The notes beneath the pieces were generated by a model that had not been told where the DNA came from, did no database searches, and saw only the letters and a list, made by a program, of their open reading frames with translations. A stretch of DNA of 64,000 bases from RPRC01 sp034933285 (lineage in GTDB: Bacteria; Desulfobacterota; Desulfuromonadia; Geobacterales; Geobacteraceae): NCBI GenBank assembly GCA_034933285.1, contig JAYFNT010000024.1, forward strand, positions 62,001-126,000, written 5' to 3'. Within the stretch, counting starts at the first letter, position 1. Each line of letters begins with the position of its first letter. Shown here one piece after another: positions 44,987 through 53,293 of this stretch. The translations under genes and the position numbers were made by a program.

Positions 44987-46810
44987 TCAGGCATTCATAT
45001 AGATGCACATACACACGGCGCCGACCACAGTCCATACGATATACACGGCATAGCTGCCGCTATGGAGGCGGCGTATGGAAAGGGAAAAATAGAGGGTCAT
45101 CCTGACGACCGCGACATTGTAGAGCCAGTCGTTCGCCCGATCGATCCACCACGCCAGGCGGGCTATCCCCTGGATCATCATCATCCCTATGTCGTAGGGA
45201 TCGAAAAGGCGCTTTTCCGCACTTTCGTAGATGGGATGGAAGATCGGCGCATAATGGATATGGTCCACGGCCCCGGCCCCTGTGCCGGTCTTGCCCACCC
45301 CGTACATATGGTTGACATAGGCGGCAAGGAGAACGGTGACCGTCATGATCAGGAGAAAGGTGTTTTCGGGAAACCCCGAGAAATGATGCCCGGCGGCGCG
45401 CTCAGCGCCGATGATCGGGACGATCAGGTTGTCGAGGGGAAGCCGGTTCGCGACTCCGAACAGCACGCATCCGCCCGCGATAACGACCATGGGAACAAGC
45501 ATGCTGAGCGGCGCCTCTTTCACCTTGCTCGACAGGTCGTCGTTCCTGCCGAGAAATGCCGCGTGGCCCAGCTTCAGGAAGGACGCCGCGGTGAGGAACG
45601 ACCCCAGCAGGGCACCTGCGTAGTATATCCAGTGGCACTCCAGCGCCCCGTCATACACCAGTTCCTTGGAGAAGAACCCGTTGAACGGCGGCACACCGGA
45701 TATGGCGGCGGCTGCGATGATGAAACAGGCAAAGGTGATCGGCATGCGTTTCCCGATGCCGCCGAGCTTCATGAGATCGGTGGTGCCTGCCCGGGACTCG
45801 ACCGACCCGCCGGTGAGGAAGAGACAGCTCTTGTACATGGCGTGGTTGATCATGTGGAATATCCCGCCGACGATCCCCACCGGGACCGCGGTCCCGATAC
45901 CGAGGATCATGTAGCCGACCTGGCTGATGGCATGATAGGAAAGGAGGCGCTTGAAGTCCTTCTGGACAAGGGCCATCATTACCGCCACCAGGATGGTTAT
46001 CACACCGAAGGTCATAAGAATGGCGCTCATGAGGGAGCCGTGCTGCAGGGCGTAGAGGTCGAGCGTGATCCTGGCCAGGAAATAGATGCCCAGCAGCTTT
46101 TCGAGCGCGGCAGGCATCAGTGCCATGAACGGCAGAGGCGCGTCCGTTGCCGCGTCGGGAATCCAGCTGTGGAAAGGGAGGCTGCCCGCTTTTGACGTGG
46201 CGCCGATGGCGAGCAGCAGGAATGCCGTGCAGGAGAGCCCCGAAATGAGGGGCAGATGGATTTCGGACATGGTCAGTGTTCCGGCCAGCATGCCGGTCAT
46301 CGCGATCCCCGCCATCATCAGCACATCGGAGACGCCGATGAGGACAAAAGCCTTGACGGCCGAGCGGAAGGCTTCCCGATGGCCTATGGCGATAAAGCCG
46401 AAAATAGAGCCCAAGAGGCCTTCCCAGAAAAACAGCATAAGGACGAGATTGTTCGCCAGAACCGCCCCGTTCACCATTCCCAGGGAAAGGAGCAGGTAGG
46501 CGTAATACTGGTTGCCCTTTTCCCTGTTTTTCATGAAATAGAGGGAATAAAGCGAGACCAGGAACCCGAACCCGGCGGCGGCTGCGAGGATAAAGGAGCT
46601 GAAATGATAGAGCCGCAACTCGAAGAGAATGCCGTATCCTCCCCAAGGTAGCGAGATCATCGCCTCCTGGTTGTACATCCGGACGCACAGGACCAGATTC
46701 AGAACCGTTGCCAGAATAGTCGCGGCTTCCCGCCCGTATTTCGGCAGTACCAATGCCCAAACCCCGAATATGATGGGGATCCCAATTGCCAACAGCAGCA
46801 TCTTTTCCAT
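44987..46810 (-). CDS. Antiporter-like subunit (NuoL/HyfB type)
   Basis: The 607-residue protein is the longest of the three pump-like subunits, with about 15-16 membrane helices. It has AGSLPFHSWIPDAATDAPLP, QKDFKRLLSYHAISQVGYMI and a C-terminal extension resembling the NuoL lateral region. It starts one base inside the previous stop. Confidence 0.93.
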   Translation of the reverse strand: MEKMLLLAIGIPIIFGVWALVLPKYGREAATILATVLNLVLCVRMYNQEAMISLPWGGYGILFELRLYHFSSFILAAAAGFGFLVSLYSLYFMKNREKGNQYYAYLLLSLGMVNGAVLANNLVLMLFFWEGLLGSIFGFIAIGHREAFRSAVKAFVLIGVSDVLMMAGIAMTGMLAGTLTMSEIHLPLISGLSCTAFLLLAIGATSKAGSLPFHSWIPDAATDAPLPFMALMPAALEKLLGIYFLARITLDLYALQHGSLMSAILMTFGVITILVAVMMALVQKDFKRLLSYHAISQVGYMILGIGTAVPVGIVGGIFHMINHAMYKSCLFLTGGSVESRAGTTDLMKLGGIGKRMPITFACFIIAAAAISGVPPFNGFFSKELVYDGALECHWIYYAGALLGSFLTAASFLKLGHAAFLGRNDDLSSKVKEAPLSMLVPMVVIAGGCVLFGVANRLPLDNLIVPIIGAERAAGHHFSGFPENTFLLIMTVTVLLAAYVNHMYGVGKTGTGAGAVDHIHYAPIFHPIYESAEKRLFDPYDIGMMMIQGIARLAWWIDRANDWLYNVAVVRMTLYFSLSIRRLHSGSYAVYIVWTVVGAVCMCIYMNA

Positions 46811-48252
46811 TATTGCACCATCCCTGTTATCTGATGAACAGTCGACTGAACGAACACGGACGGATAGGAAATGAAGATTCCGCCGGCCACGGACAGAACC
46901 GCCAGAAAGGCGACGCTACCCACCATAACCGGGGCGCCCTCCGCGACCGGCGTCGTCTTGGCTTCGCCGAGGAAGATCATGGCGAACAGACGGAAGAGGT
47001 AGATCATGGTGAGGAACGCGCCCAGGACAAAGGTGGCGGTAATAAGAGAATTTCCGCTTTGTATGGCGCCGGCGATAACCATGTATTTGGAGAAGAACCC
47101 GCCGAAGGGTGGAATTCCCATCACCGAAAAAGCGCAAAGGAGGAAGGAGACGGCCGTAATCGGCATGGTACGGATCAGACCGCCCAGCCTGGTGATGTCC
47201 TTGACGTGGAGTTTCTGCTCGACTACGCCCGCGCAGAGGAAGAGACCTCCCTTGGCGACGCTGTGCATCAGGATGTAGAGCAGCCCCCCGGCCAGACCGA
47301 TGTCATTGCCGATGGAGAGCCCGAGGAAGATGAATCCGAGCTGACTGACGGTGGAGTAAGCGATGATTCGCTTCATGTCGGTTTCTATGAGGGCAGCGCC
47401 GCCTGAAACCAGTGCGCTGATGCCGGCAATCAGCGGAACCGCGGTTTCCCACGCCGGATCAATGCTTAATGTGGCCACGAACAGGCGCGCATAGACATAG
47501 ACCCCGATCTTGACCAGGACCGCGGCGTGAAGGAGCGCGGTCACCGGTGTGGGGGCGACGCCCGCATCAGGCAACCAGGTGTGCAGGGGCAGCGTCGCCG
47601 ATTTTGAAAGGATGCCGAACAGCATCAGGAGAACCGCCAGATTGGCGACCGGATGGGCAGCGGATGCCCTCTTGATTGCCTGGAGATCGAAGGAGCCATA
47701 CTGTCCGTACACCATGACGAATCCGATCAGCATGACCAGGGCGCCGAAGGCCGTAACCAGGAAGGCCTTGTCCGCGCGGATCACGCAGGTCTTTTCCCTG
47801 AAGAAGCCGATGAGACGCCAGCAAGCGATCGCAGTGATCTCCCAGAACAGATAGATCAGGATGAGGTTGGCGGAGTAGACGATTCCCATCATAGACCCCA
47901 GGAACAGCACGACCATGAAATAATACTCGTTCTGGTTTTTGTAATGGCTGATGTAGCCCATGGAGTAGAGGACGATGACGGCGCCGACCAGGGATGATAC
48001 GACCGCCATGAAGACCGCGAGGCGGTCCGCCAGAAAAAGATTATTTCCGGCCAGGAATGGGAGTGACACAGTAACAACCTCGCCGTTCAGCACGGGAGAT
48101 AGCAGGAGGAAAGAGCAAAGGAGTGAAAAACCGACCATGACGAGGGCGCACACGTTCCGGACTCCCTTTGAAACCACTCCGATGGGTGGAAGCAGGAACG
48201 CACCCGCTACCGGGACAAAAACAGCCAGCAAGACCAATACGTAACTCTTCAT
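46810..48252 (-). CDS. Antiporter-like subunit (NuoM/HyfF/MrpD type), first in hydrogenase operon
   Basis: The roughly 480-residue protein has 14 membrane helices with KSATLPLHTWLPDAGVAPTP, ETDMKRIIAYSTVSQLGFIF and an embedded LIYLFWEITAIACWRLIGFF Glu. ATG 48252 (MKSYVL) is preceded by a G6 run about eleven bases upstream; ATG 48273 lacks a ribosome site. It is the first structural gene after the YezD-like gene and its terminator. Confidence 0.91.
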   Translation of the reverse strand: MKSYVLVLLAVFVPVAGAFLLPPIGVVSKGVRNVCALVMVGFSLLCSFLLLSPVLNGEVVTVSLPFLAGNNLFLADRLAVFMAVVSSLVGAVIVLYSMGYISHYKNQNEYYFMVVLFLGSMMGIVYSANLILIYLFWEITAIACWRLIGFFREKTCVIRADKAFLVTAFGALVMLIGFVMVYGQYGSFDLQAIKRASAAHPVANLAVLLMLFGILSKSATLPLHTWLPDAGVAPTPVTALLHAAVLVKIGVYVYARLFVATLSIDPAWETAVPLIAGISALVSGGAALIETDMKRIIAYSTVSQLGFIFLGLSIGNDIGLAGGLLYILMHSVAKGGLFLCAGVVEQKLHVKDITRLGGLIRTMPITAVSFLLCAFSVMGIPPFGGFFSKYMVIAGAIQSGNSLITATFVLGAFLTMIYLFRLFAMIFLGEAKTTPVAEGAPVMVGSVAFLAVLSVAGGIFISYPSVFVQSTVHQITGMVQ

Positions 48253-48314
48253 GAAAGACAAGACCCCCCTCATTTAATGTCGAAAAACCCGATTGCACGC
48301 CCCGGTAAATGCAA

Positions 48315-48356
48315 AAAGCCCAAGTTAAAAGCGCGATGGCTTTCGACTTGGGCTTT
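48315..48356 (-). terminator. Terminator between YezD-like gene and hydrogenase operon
   Basis: Perfect 11-base arms AAAGCCCAAGT and ACTTGGGCTTT enclose a nested AAAGC/GCTTT stem and are followed on the minus strand by T5. It lies 55 bases after the YezD-like stop and about 60 bases before the first hydrogenase subunit, so it either separates two units or attenuates read-through. Confidence 0.8.
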
Positions 48357-48410
48357 CTGGGTCCGTGTTCACGGTCAGCAAAGGACCAGGCAATACATAG
48401 AGATAAATTG

Positions 48411-48560
48411 TTATTTATTCAATTCGTTTTTCTTGAGAATTTCCTCATTTTTTTCGATCCTGGTTATGCCGCCCTGGCTGAAATTGATCCTTATGAAACC
48501 GGTAAATTGTATTTCTTTCAGATCATTCAATAAGTCGATGATTTTCTCTTTCTTTTCCAT
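48411..48560 (-). CDS. YezD-like small protein (DUF2292), copy 2
   Basis: The 49-residue protein starts at ATG 48560 with GGAAGGG upstream. Its sequence MEKKEKIIDLLNDL... has the core FTGFIRINFSQGGITRIEKN, then EEILKK, matching copy 1 at 35160-35303. The gene is the first coding unit after the Moco-like leader and hairpin. No catalytic motif or cysteine is present. Function is unknown. Confidence 0.8.
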   Translation of the reverse strand: MEKKEKIIDLLNDLKEIQFTGFIRINFSQGGITRIEKNEEILKKNELNK

Positions 48561-48632
48561 TAACCCTTCCACTCAATAACATGAAATACCTGCAAAGAAT
48601 GCCATTTTAGTCAGACTGGTCGACCTGCCGAC

Positions 48633-48676
48633 GAAGAAACAACGGCCGACGGATATAAACATCCGCCGGCCGTTGT
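48633..48676 (-). terminator. Riboswitch expression-platform terminator
   Basis: On the minus strand 16-base arms (48676-48661 and 48654-48639, one G-T pair) enclose a six-base loop and are followed by TTTCTTC. It lies directly after the Moco-like aptamer and before the YezD-like gene. Flanking GGTCGAC/GTCGACC sequences could extend the stem or form an alternative pairing. Confidence 0.75.
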
Positions 48677-48691
48677 CGACCACGCAATGTT

Positions 48692-48787
48692 TACTCCTTT
48701 CCAAACACGGGAGGCGACGCTGTTTCCGGCGGCACCCAAAGCCCGACTCCCATAGCTTGCACCGTAGGGAAGGCGAGTCGGAGTTGC
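48692..48787 (-). promoter_or_regulatory. Moco-type (Mo/W cofactor) riboswitch-like leader
   Basis: The minus-strand leader is bounded by ACTCC near 48785 and GGAGT near 48693, which pair as a closing stem. Inside are a perfect CCGACTC/GAGTCGG helix capped by TTCCCTACGGTGCAAGC, then GGGTGCCGCC, CGTCGCCTCCCG and TTGGAAAGGAGT. These blocks match my memory of the Moco RNA family (RF01055), where GCCTCCCG and GGAAAGGAG are hallmarks. No alignment was run. Promoter upstream and terminator downstream are in the right places for a genetic switch. Confidence 0.7.
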
Positions 48788-48807
48788 ACATTTATTAATT
48801 GTGAGGC

Positions 48808-48839
48808 ATTATATAGAACACGACATAACGACTTGTCAA
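48808..48839 (-). promoter_or_regulatory. Sigma-70-type promoter driving the Moco-like leader
   Basis: Minus-strand TTGACA (48839-48834) is followed after 18 bases by TATATA, overlapping TATAAT at 48813-48808. Transcription would start about ten to fifteen bases before the aptamer. Confidence 0.7.
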
Positions 48840-48970
48840 GCACTTTTTTTCAAAACGCTTTAATGCGCACCCTGCCATCACAGCCAGCCCCAACCCATTG
48901 AAAAATTTATATTATCGCAATCAAACACTTCTGCAGTACCCAAAGACAACAAAAACTGGCGGAGATTCTA

Positions 48971-49948
48971 TCAGCCTTTCCCGAGAAAACGAGCCACTTC
49001 CTTTGCATGATAAGTGAGAATCAGGTCGGCCCCGGCCCGCTTGAACGCCAACATCGTCTCCATGACCACCCGCTCCTCGTCTATCCAGCCGTTCCTGGCA
49101 GCCGCCTTGACCATGCTGTATTCGCCGGACACATTGTATACCGCCACGGGAAGATCGAATTCATTGCGGACTTCGCGCACGATGTCAAGGTAGGGAAGAC
49201 CCGGCTTCACCATGATAATGTCGGCTCCTTCCTCCACATCCATGGCCGCCTCGCGGATCGCTTCGCGCCGGTTGGCCGGGTCCATCTGGTAGGAGCGGCG
49301 GTCGCCGAACCGGGGAGCCGATTCGGCGGCCTCCCGGAACGGCCCGTAATAGCCGGAGGCGTATTTCACTGCATAGCTCATGATCGGCACGTGTATAAAC
49401 CCGTTGGCATCCAGGGCCTGGCGGATTGCGCCGACCCTGCCGTCCATCATGTCCGACGGCGCCACCATGTCCGCACCCGCCTCCGCGTGGGAAAGAGCCT
49501 CCCTGCAGAGAAGCTCCAAAGTAGCGTCGTTGTCGACTTCGCCGTCCCTGATCACTCCGCAATGGCCATGGTCGGTATATTCGCACATGCACACATCGGT
49601 GATGACCGCCAGGCCGGGGACATGCTTTTTCAACTCCCTGACAGCCTCCTGGACAACCCCGTCATCGCGGAAAGCCTGGCTGCCCGTTGCGTCCTTGCTT
49701 TCGGGAATGCCGAAGAGAATGACCGCCGGGACACCTGCTTCATGTGCCTCCTGCGCCTCTGCGACGATATTTTCAACGGATTGCTGATAGATTCCGGGCA
49801 TGGAGGATACTTCCTTGCGCACGCATCGGCCATAGGTGGCGAACATGGGATAGACCAGGTCATCCGCCGACAACGCCGTCTCGCGCACCATGCGGCGAAA
49901 AACCTCTTTGCCCCTGATCCTGCGGGACCTGTAGGTGGGGAAATACAT
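48971..49948 (-). CDS. hemB: Porphobilinogen synthase (delta-aminolevulinate dehydratase)
   Basis: HemB condenses two 5-aminolevulinates to porphobilinogen. The 325-residue protein has the zinc-type metal site CMCEYTDHGHCG, Schiff-base lysines in SYAVKYASGYYGPFR and MVKPGLPYLD, and the family's N-terminal MYFPTYRSRRIRG. It is on the same strand as the other heme genes but separated from cobA-hemD by a signalling block. Confidence 0.97.
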   Translation of the reverse strand: MYFPTYRSRRIRGKEVFRRMVRETALSADDLVYPMFATYGRCVRKEVSSMPGIYQQSVENIVAEAQEAHEAGVPAVILFGIPESKDATGSQAFRDDGVVQEAVRELKKHVPGLAVITDVCMCEYTDHGHCGVIRDGEVDNDATLELLCREALSHAEAGADMVAPSDMMDGRVGAIRQALDANGFIHVPIMSYAVKYASGYYGPFREAAESAPRFGDRRSYQMDPANRREAIREAAMDVEEGADIIMVKPGLPYLDIVREVRNEFDLPVAVYNVSGEYSMVKAAARNGWIDEERVVMETMLAFKRAGADLILTYHAKEVARFLGKG

Positions 49949-50401
49949 AAGAACCTCCGCTGAAATGCGGGATTAACCGCCGGATGCATGGAAACGCTCC
50001 AGGATCATGTTTCGGCTGGATACAGGATGTTCCATGGTGTGCATTTTACCACCCCTAGGGGCGGGAATGCAACCCAGTGGTTTGTAAGTCTTTTTGTCTC
50101 GTAAAGGTCCCCCTTCCCTTGATGGGCCTACGCGCTGCAGGGCGCTACTGCCCAAAAGCGGGAGAGGGCTGATCGATTATAATTTTAGAAGGTTACAGGG
50201 CACTAACGGCAAACAGGTGTTTCAACCCGGCAGGAAAGCCCCTTAAACTGCACAGGAATGACCCTCATATTTTCAAAGCGTGGTGCAATGATCGGGTTTA
50301 CGCGGTAAAATCATCCTGTCGCATCGATATCTGCCGGCGAACGGGTCCGATGCAGCTCGAAAACAAGCACTTCCCCTTGCAGCTAGGAAAGGCATCCACA
50401 C
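49949..50401. other. Divergent intergenic region, hemB / GNAT-kinase gene
   Basis: About 450 bases without a gene. A two-part palindrome at 50123-50154 (TGGGC and GCCCA enclosing GCGC...GCGC) is the main feature and could be an operator or hairpin. AT-rich patches near 50175-50190 may hold promoters. No known riboswitch was recognised. Confidence 0.4.
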
Positions 50402-52366
50402 ATGCTTACCGAGTATCCATACATCAGGCGCCTCACCCGTGAATACGAGAAACGGATGAAGCACATCCCGTTTCTCAATATCGATTCCCTCCTGGTCCCG
50501 TCCCCCTATGTCATGGAAAAGGAGCTGGACATCGATTACGAGCACAGCTATGTCTGGGACGAAGAAGGGGAACTTCTCGGATATTTCCTTGTCTACTCGA
50601 ACCCCGGGAAAACCCGCTTTCACCTCTACAAGCAGGTGACAAGCCCCTTCGGACGCGGCAAGGGGATAGGTTCGGCCTTTATCGACAGGCTGGTGCAGGA
50701 AATGCCCGCGGAATCGTACATATACCTCTATGTCTGGGAAAAACTCACCGACTCGGTCGACTTTTTCCTCAGCAAGGGGTTTTCACATGAAGGATCACTT
50801 GTTTACCGGAAGATGAAGTTCTGCATGATGTCCGCACATGCCGGGCATATCCGCGAGGTAATAATCTCCCAGAAGGCGAAGAGCGTTCCGATCGCGGAAG
50901 AACTGGGAAAAGTGCGCCATGATGCCATCAAGACCCTCAAGGTTCTTTTCGACATGACCTCCATGCTGTCAGTGGACAACTTCAACAAGGTCATTGAAGA
51001 CATAACCCGGGAAACGACCGCACTCCTCAACACGCTCAACATGTACGAAGACAATATCGCCGTCTATCATGAGGTACACCTGAAAGAACTTATCACTGAG
51101 CGCGTGATACCGTTTATCGAATCTTCCGACACCCCCTGTGAAACCCGGCTGATAATCGGCTCCAAGATCCCACCGGTCACCGGTAACTATGTCAACGTAA
51201 GCCGGGCGCTGATCAACATGGTCTCCAACGCACTGGACGCCATAAGGGCCGCGGACCGGCACGGCATCATCGAGATCAGCATGAAGCAAAGTAACGACAC
51301 GGTATGCCTTTCCATCCAGGACAACGGAGTGGGAATCGCTGCCGAAAGGCTGGAAAAGGGACCCGACATGCTACCGCTGTTCGTGGGCAAAACCACCAAG
51401 AAAAGAAAATCCGGCACGGGAATAGGAACCCGCCAGATCTACTCCACCTTCGGGCCGGCCAACATCGATATTGAAAGCCGGGTCGGAGAATATTCCAGGT
51501 GGACCATAAACCTCAGGAAAAGCAGCCGTCAGGACACGGCGCTTCTCACGGAACTGGAAAACCGCTATATCGAACTGACCAAGGCAACGGAAACGATCGG
51601 CATAAGCGATGGAAGCTCAAGGGTCGAAATATCCGCCTTCATCTGGCAGTTGAGACAGATGGAGATCTTCAGCTATGACCTCATTTACCACTTCAGCAGA
51701 TACAACAATGTCCGTGACATCTTCCGGGATATCCTTGCCTACCGTTACGGCGGCCGGAACCATGCCTTCCTCAAGGCTGAAATCGGCAAATGCAGGATCG
51801 ACAACGAAATAATCAAGTCATGGCTCCTGGGAATCGTCAAAAGGATCCGGCGCAACGAAAATTTCGTCATGCATCGATTCGACTACGACAACTACAAGGG
51901 AATCCTGTTCAAGAGCTACGGACAGGCTATCGACCGGACAATCATTTTCACCCTGGACCCGGCAACCGGACGTTTTCTCGCCACCGATCGCAAACTTGCG
52001 GAACACTTGGACTTCCTGCAATTTCTGGGATCCGAGCGCGACCAGCTGCTCCGGGGAGAGTTCTCCGGAGATGTGCAAAACCTTTCCAGCCCCATTCATC
52101 TCGGTGTCTGGTCGGTGAAAAACCATGATGACCTGCTGCGGAAGCTCAAGCTCCTGCGCAAAGGAGCCGGCCTGTTGCTGCAGATGGGGCTGAAGAGGGA
52201 CAAGCACCTGGTCTTCTATTCAACCACCTACAATCAGTGTGATTGCGACGTGAACACATTCAAAACCTTGACCCTGGCCGAAATGGCCCTTTTTCCAGAC
52301 AATCAGCTGGATCAGCTTGTGGCCTCATCGGACACCGAGCTGCAGGGGCTGGTCTTTTCCGATTGA
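50402..52366 (+). CDS. GNAT acetyltransferase-like / histidine kinase-like fusion
   Basis: The 654-residue soluble protein begins with a GNAT domain (about 30-140; acetyl-CoA loop GRGKGIGS at 84-91). It is followed by a phosphoacceptor-like helix with VRHDAIKTL (His173) and an HATPase_c domain (N-box NMVSNALDA at about 272-280, G1 DNGVGI, G2 GTGIG). The last 280 residues are not recognised. The RHD motif resembles that of HPK families with an RHDxxN-type H-box. AGGAAAGG about ten bases before ATG 50402 supports the start. A single-domain response regulator converges on it ten bases away. Confidence 0.75.
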   Translation: MLTEYPYIRRLTREYEKRMKHIPFLNIDSLLVPSPYVMEKELDIDYEHSYVWDEEGELLGYFLVYSNPGKTRFHLYKQVTSPFGRGKGIGSAFIDRLVQEMPAESYIYLYVWEKLTDSVDFFLSKGFSHEGSLVYRKMKFCMMSAHAGHIREVIISQKAKSVPIAEELGKVRHDAIKTLKVLFDMTSMLSVDNFNKVIEDITRETTALLNTLNMYEDNIAVYHEVHLKELITERVIPFIESSDTPCETRLIIGSKIPPVTGNYVNVSRALINMVSNALDAIRAADRHGIIEISMKQSNDTVCLSIQDNGVGIAAERLEKGPDMLPLFVGKTTKKRKSGTGIGTRQIYSTFGPANIDIESRVGEYSRWTINLRKSSRQDTALLTELENRYIELTKATETIGISDGSSRVEISAFIWQLRQMEIFSYDLIYHFSRYNNVRDIFRDILAYRYGGRNHAFLKAEIGKCRIDNEIIKSWLLGIVKRIRRNENFVMHRFDYDNYKGILFKSYGQAIDRTIIFTLDPATGRFLATDRKLAEHLDFLQFLGSERDQLLRGEFSGDVQNLSSPIHLGVWSVKNHDDLLRKLKLLRKGAGLLLQMGLKRDKHLVFYSTTYNQCDCDVNTFKTLTLAEMALFPDNQLDQLVASSDTELQGLVFSD

Positions 52367-52376
52367 TCGCTGCGAC

Positions 52377-52739
52377 CTATCGGAGCAGGCTTTTTACGAT
52401 GGTCATGATCTCTCCCATGTGAAACGGCTTGGCAAAGATCGCATCTATACCCAGTTCCCTTGCAGTCCGGCGGTTTCCCTCGGACGGATCGCCGGTGCCC
52501 ATGAGAATCTTCATCAACGGCGCCAGTTCCTGGCTTCTCCTCACCAGCTCGAATCCATCCATGCCGGGCATATGGAGGTCTGTCAACATGAGATGGAAGT
52601 TCTTCTCGCGCAAAAACCCCAGGGCCTCTTCGCCGCTTCTGGCGCACTGGACACATACTCCTGCCTTGCGCAGGTACAGAGACGCAACCTCCAGGACAAA
52701 CAGGTCGTCATCAACGATCATTACTCTGATGCCATTCAT
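52377..52739 (-). CDS. Single-domain response regulator
   Basis: The 120-residue receiver has VMIVDDDLFVLEVA (acidic pocket), phospho-Asp in LTDLHMPGMDGFEL, the T/S position MGTGD and Lys in IFAKPFHMG. No output domain follows. ATG 52739 (MNGIRV) is chosen over a longer frame that has no homology. It is likely partnered with the kinase fusion converging from 52366. Confidence 0.88.
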   Translation of the reverse strand: MNGIRVMIVDDDLFVLEVASLYLRKAGVCVQCARSGEEALGFLREKNFHLMLTDLHMPGMDGFELVRRSQELAPLMKILMGTGDPSEGNRRTARELGIDAIFAKPFHMGEIMTIVKSLLR

Positions 52740-52812
52740 TTCACGCACACTCCGATCGAGTATTTGGAAGTCCACTGCGGAAAACCGCCCGCTGTTTTCT
52801 TGCGACAGGCTT

Positions 52813-53118
52813 TTATTCACCGCTCTCCGCACCCGGAATCGAATATGACAGGACAAAGGCCTCATCTCCCACACCGCCTCCCGGAATGGGTTCAAAATGT
52901 ATCAGGCCGAGATCGGACAGGCGTCGAAATGCCCGCCTGATCCTGCCACGGGAGAGGCAATGCCCGAAAACGATCGCAAGCTGGCGGCAACCGGTACTTC
53001 CCTCCCCCGAATCGTCGCAGTTGGCGAGCAGAAGCAGGTAGAGCCTGATTTCGTCCGGTTCCAGTCCCTCCGATGACACCAATTCCTCCAGGTTTCTGAC
53101 CATAGCGAGTCTGTCCAC
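52813..53118 (-). CDS. Small winged-helix-like protein, function unknown
   Basis: About 100 residues. The middle (EIRLYLLLLANCDDSGEGST) and GRIRRAFRRLSDLGLIHFEP fit a winged-helix DNA-binding fold. I do not recognise the family. The start is uncertain: GTG 53118 follows GAGAGGG, ATG 53103 is possible, and the frame runs to ATG 53235 through an AT-rich, promoter-like stretch that I reject. It is upstream of the response regulator on the same strand and divergent from the XRE gene. Confidence 0.55.
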   Translation of the reverse strand: MDRLAMVRNLEELVSSEGLEPDEIRLYLLLLANCDDSGEGSTGCRQLAIVFGHCLSRGRIRRAFRRLSDLGLIHFEPIPGGGVGDEAFVLSYSIPGAESGE

Positions 53119-53293
53119 GTATTTCCGCACCCTCTCGAACCATAAATACGACAAATTTTCATCATAGTCAAGCAATAAATGTATATTAATCCTATTTGTG
53201 CGGATTTGACATCGCCCCGAAATAGGTTTATACATGAGCCTGCTTTCAGAAAATAAACCGGGGACATCCCGAAAGCCGGCAGGAGCGTTGCGG

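Noticed and set aside
45062..46195. Long plus-strand frame (377 codons) inside the NuoL-like gene
   Set aside because: It is antisense to a clear membrane protein gene, has no ribosome site or family signature, and is rich in the His/Asp/Arg expected from the complement of a GC-rich membrane gene.
38868..48252. Reading the operon as an ordinary NADH:quinone oxidoreductase (nuo)
   Set aside because: NuoE, F and G are absent, the D-type subunit keeps all four nickel cysteines and a cleavable tail, and a hydrogenase maturation protease follows.
50273..50623. 116-codon minus-strand frame before hemB
   Set aside because: Antisense to the N-terminus of the GNAT-kinase gene; no family pattern.
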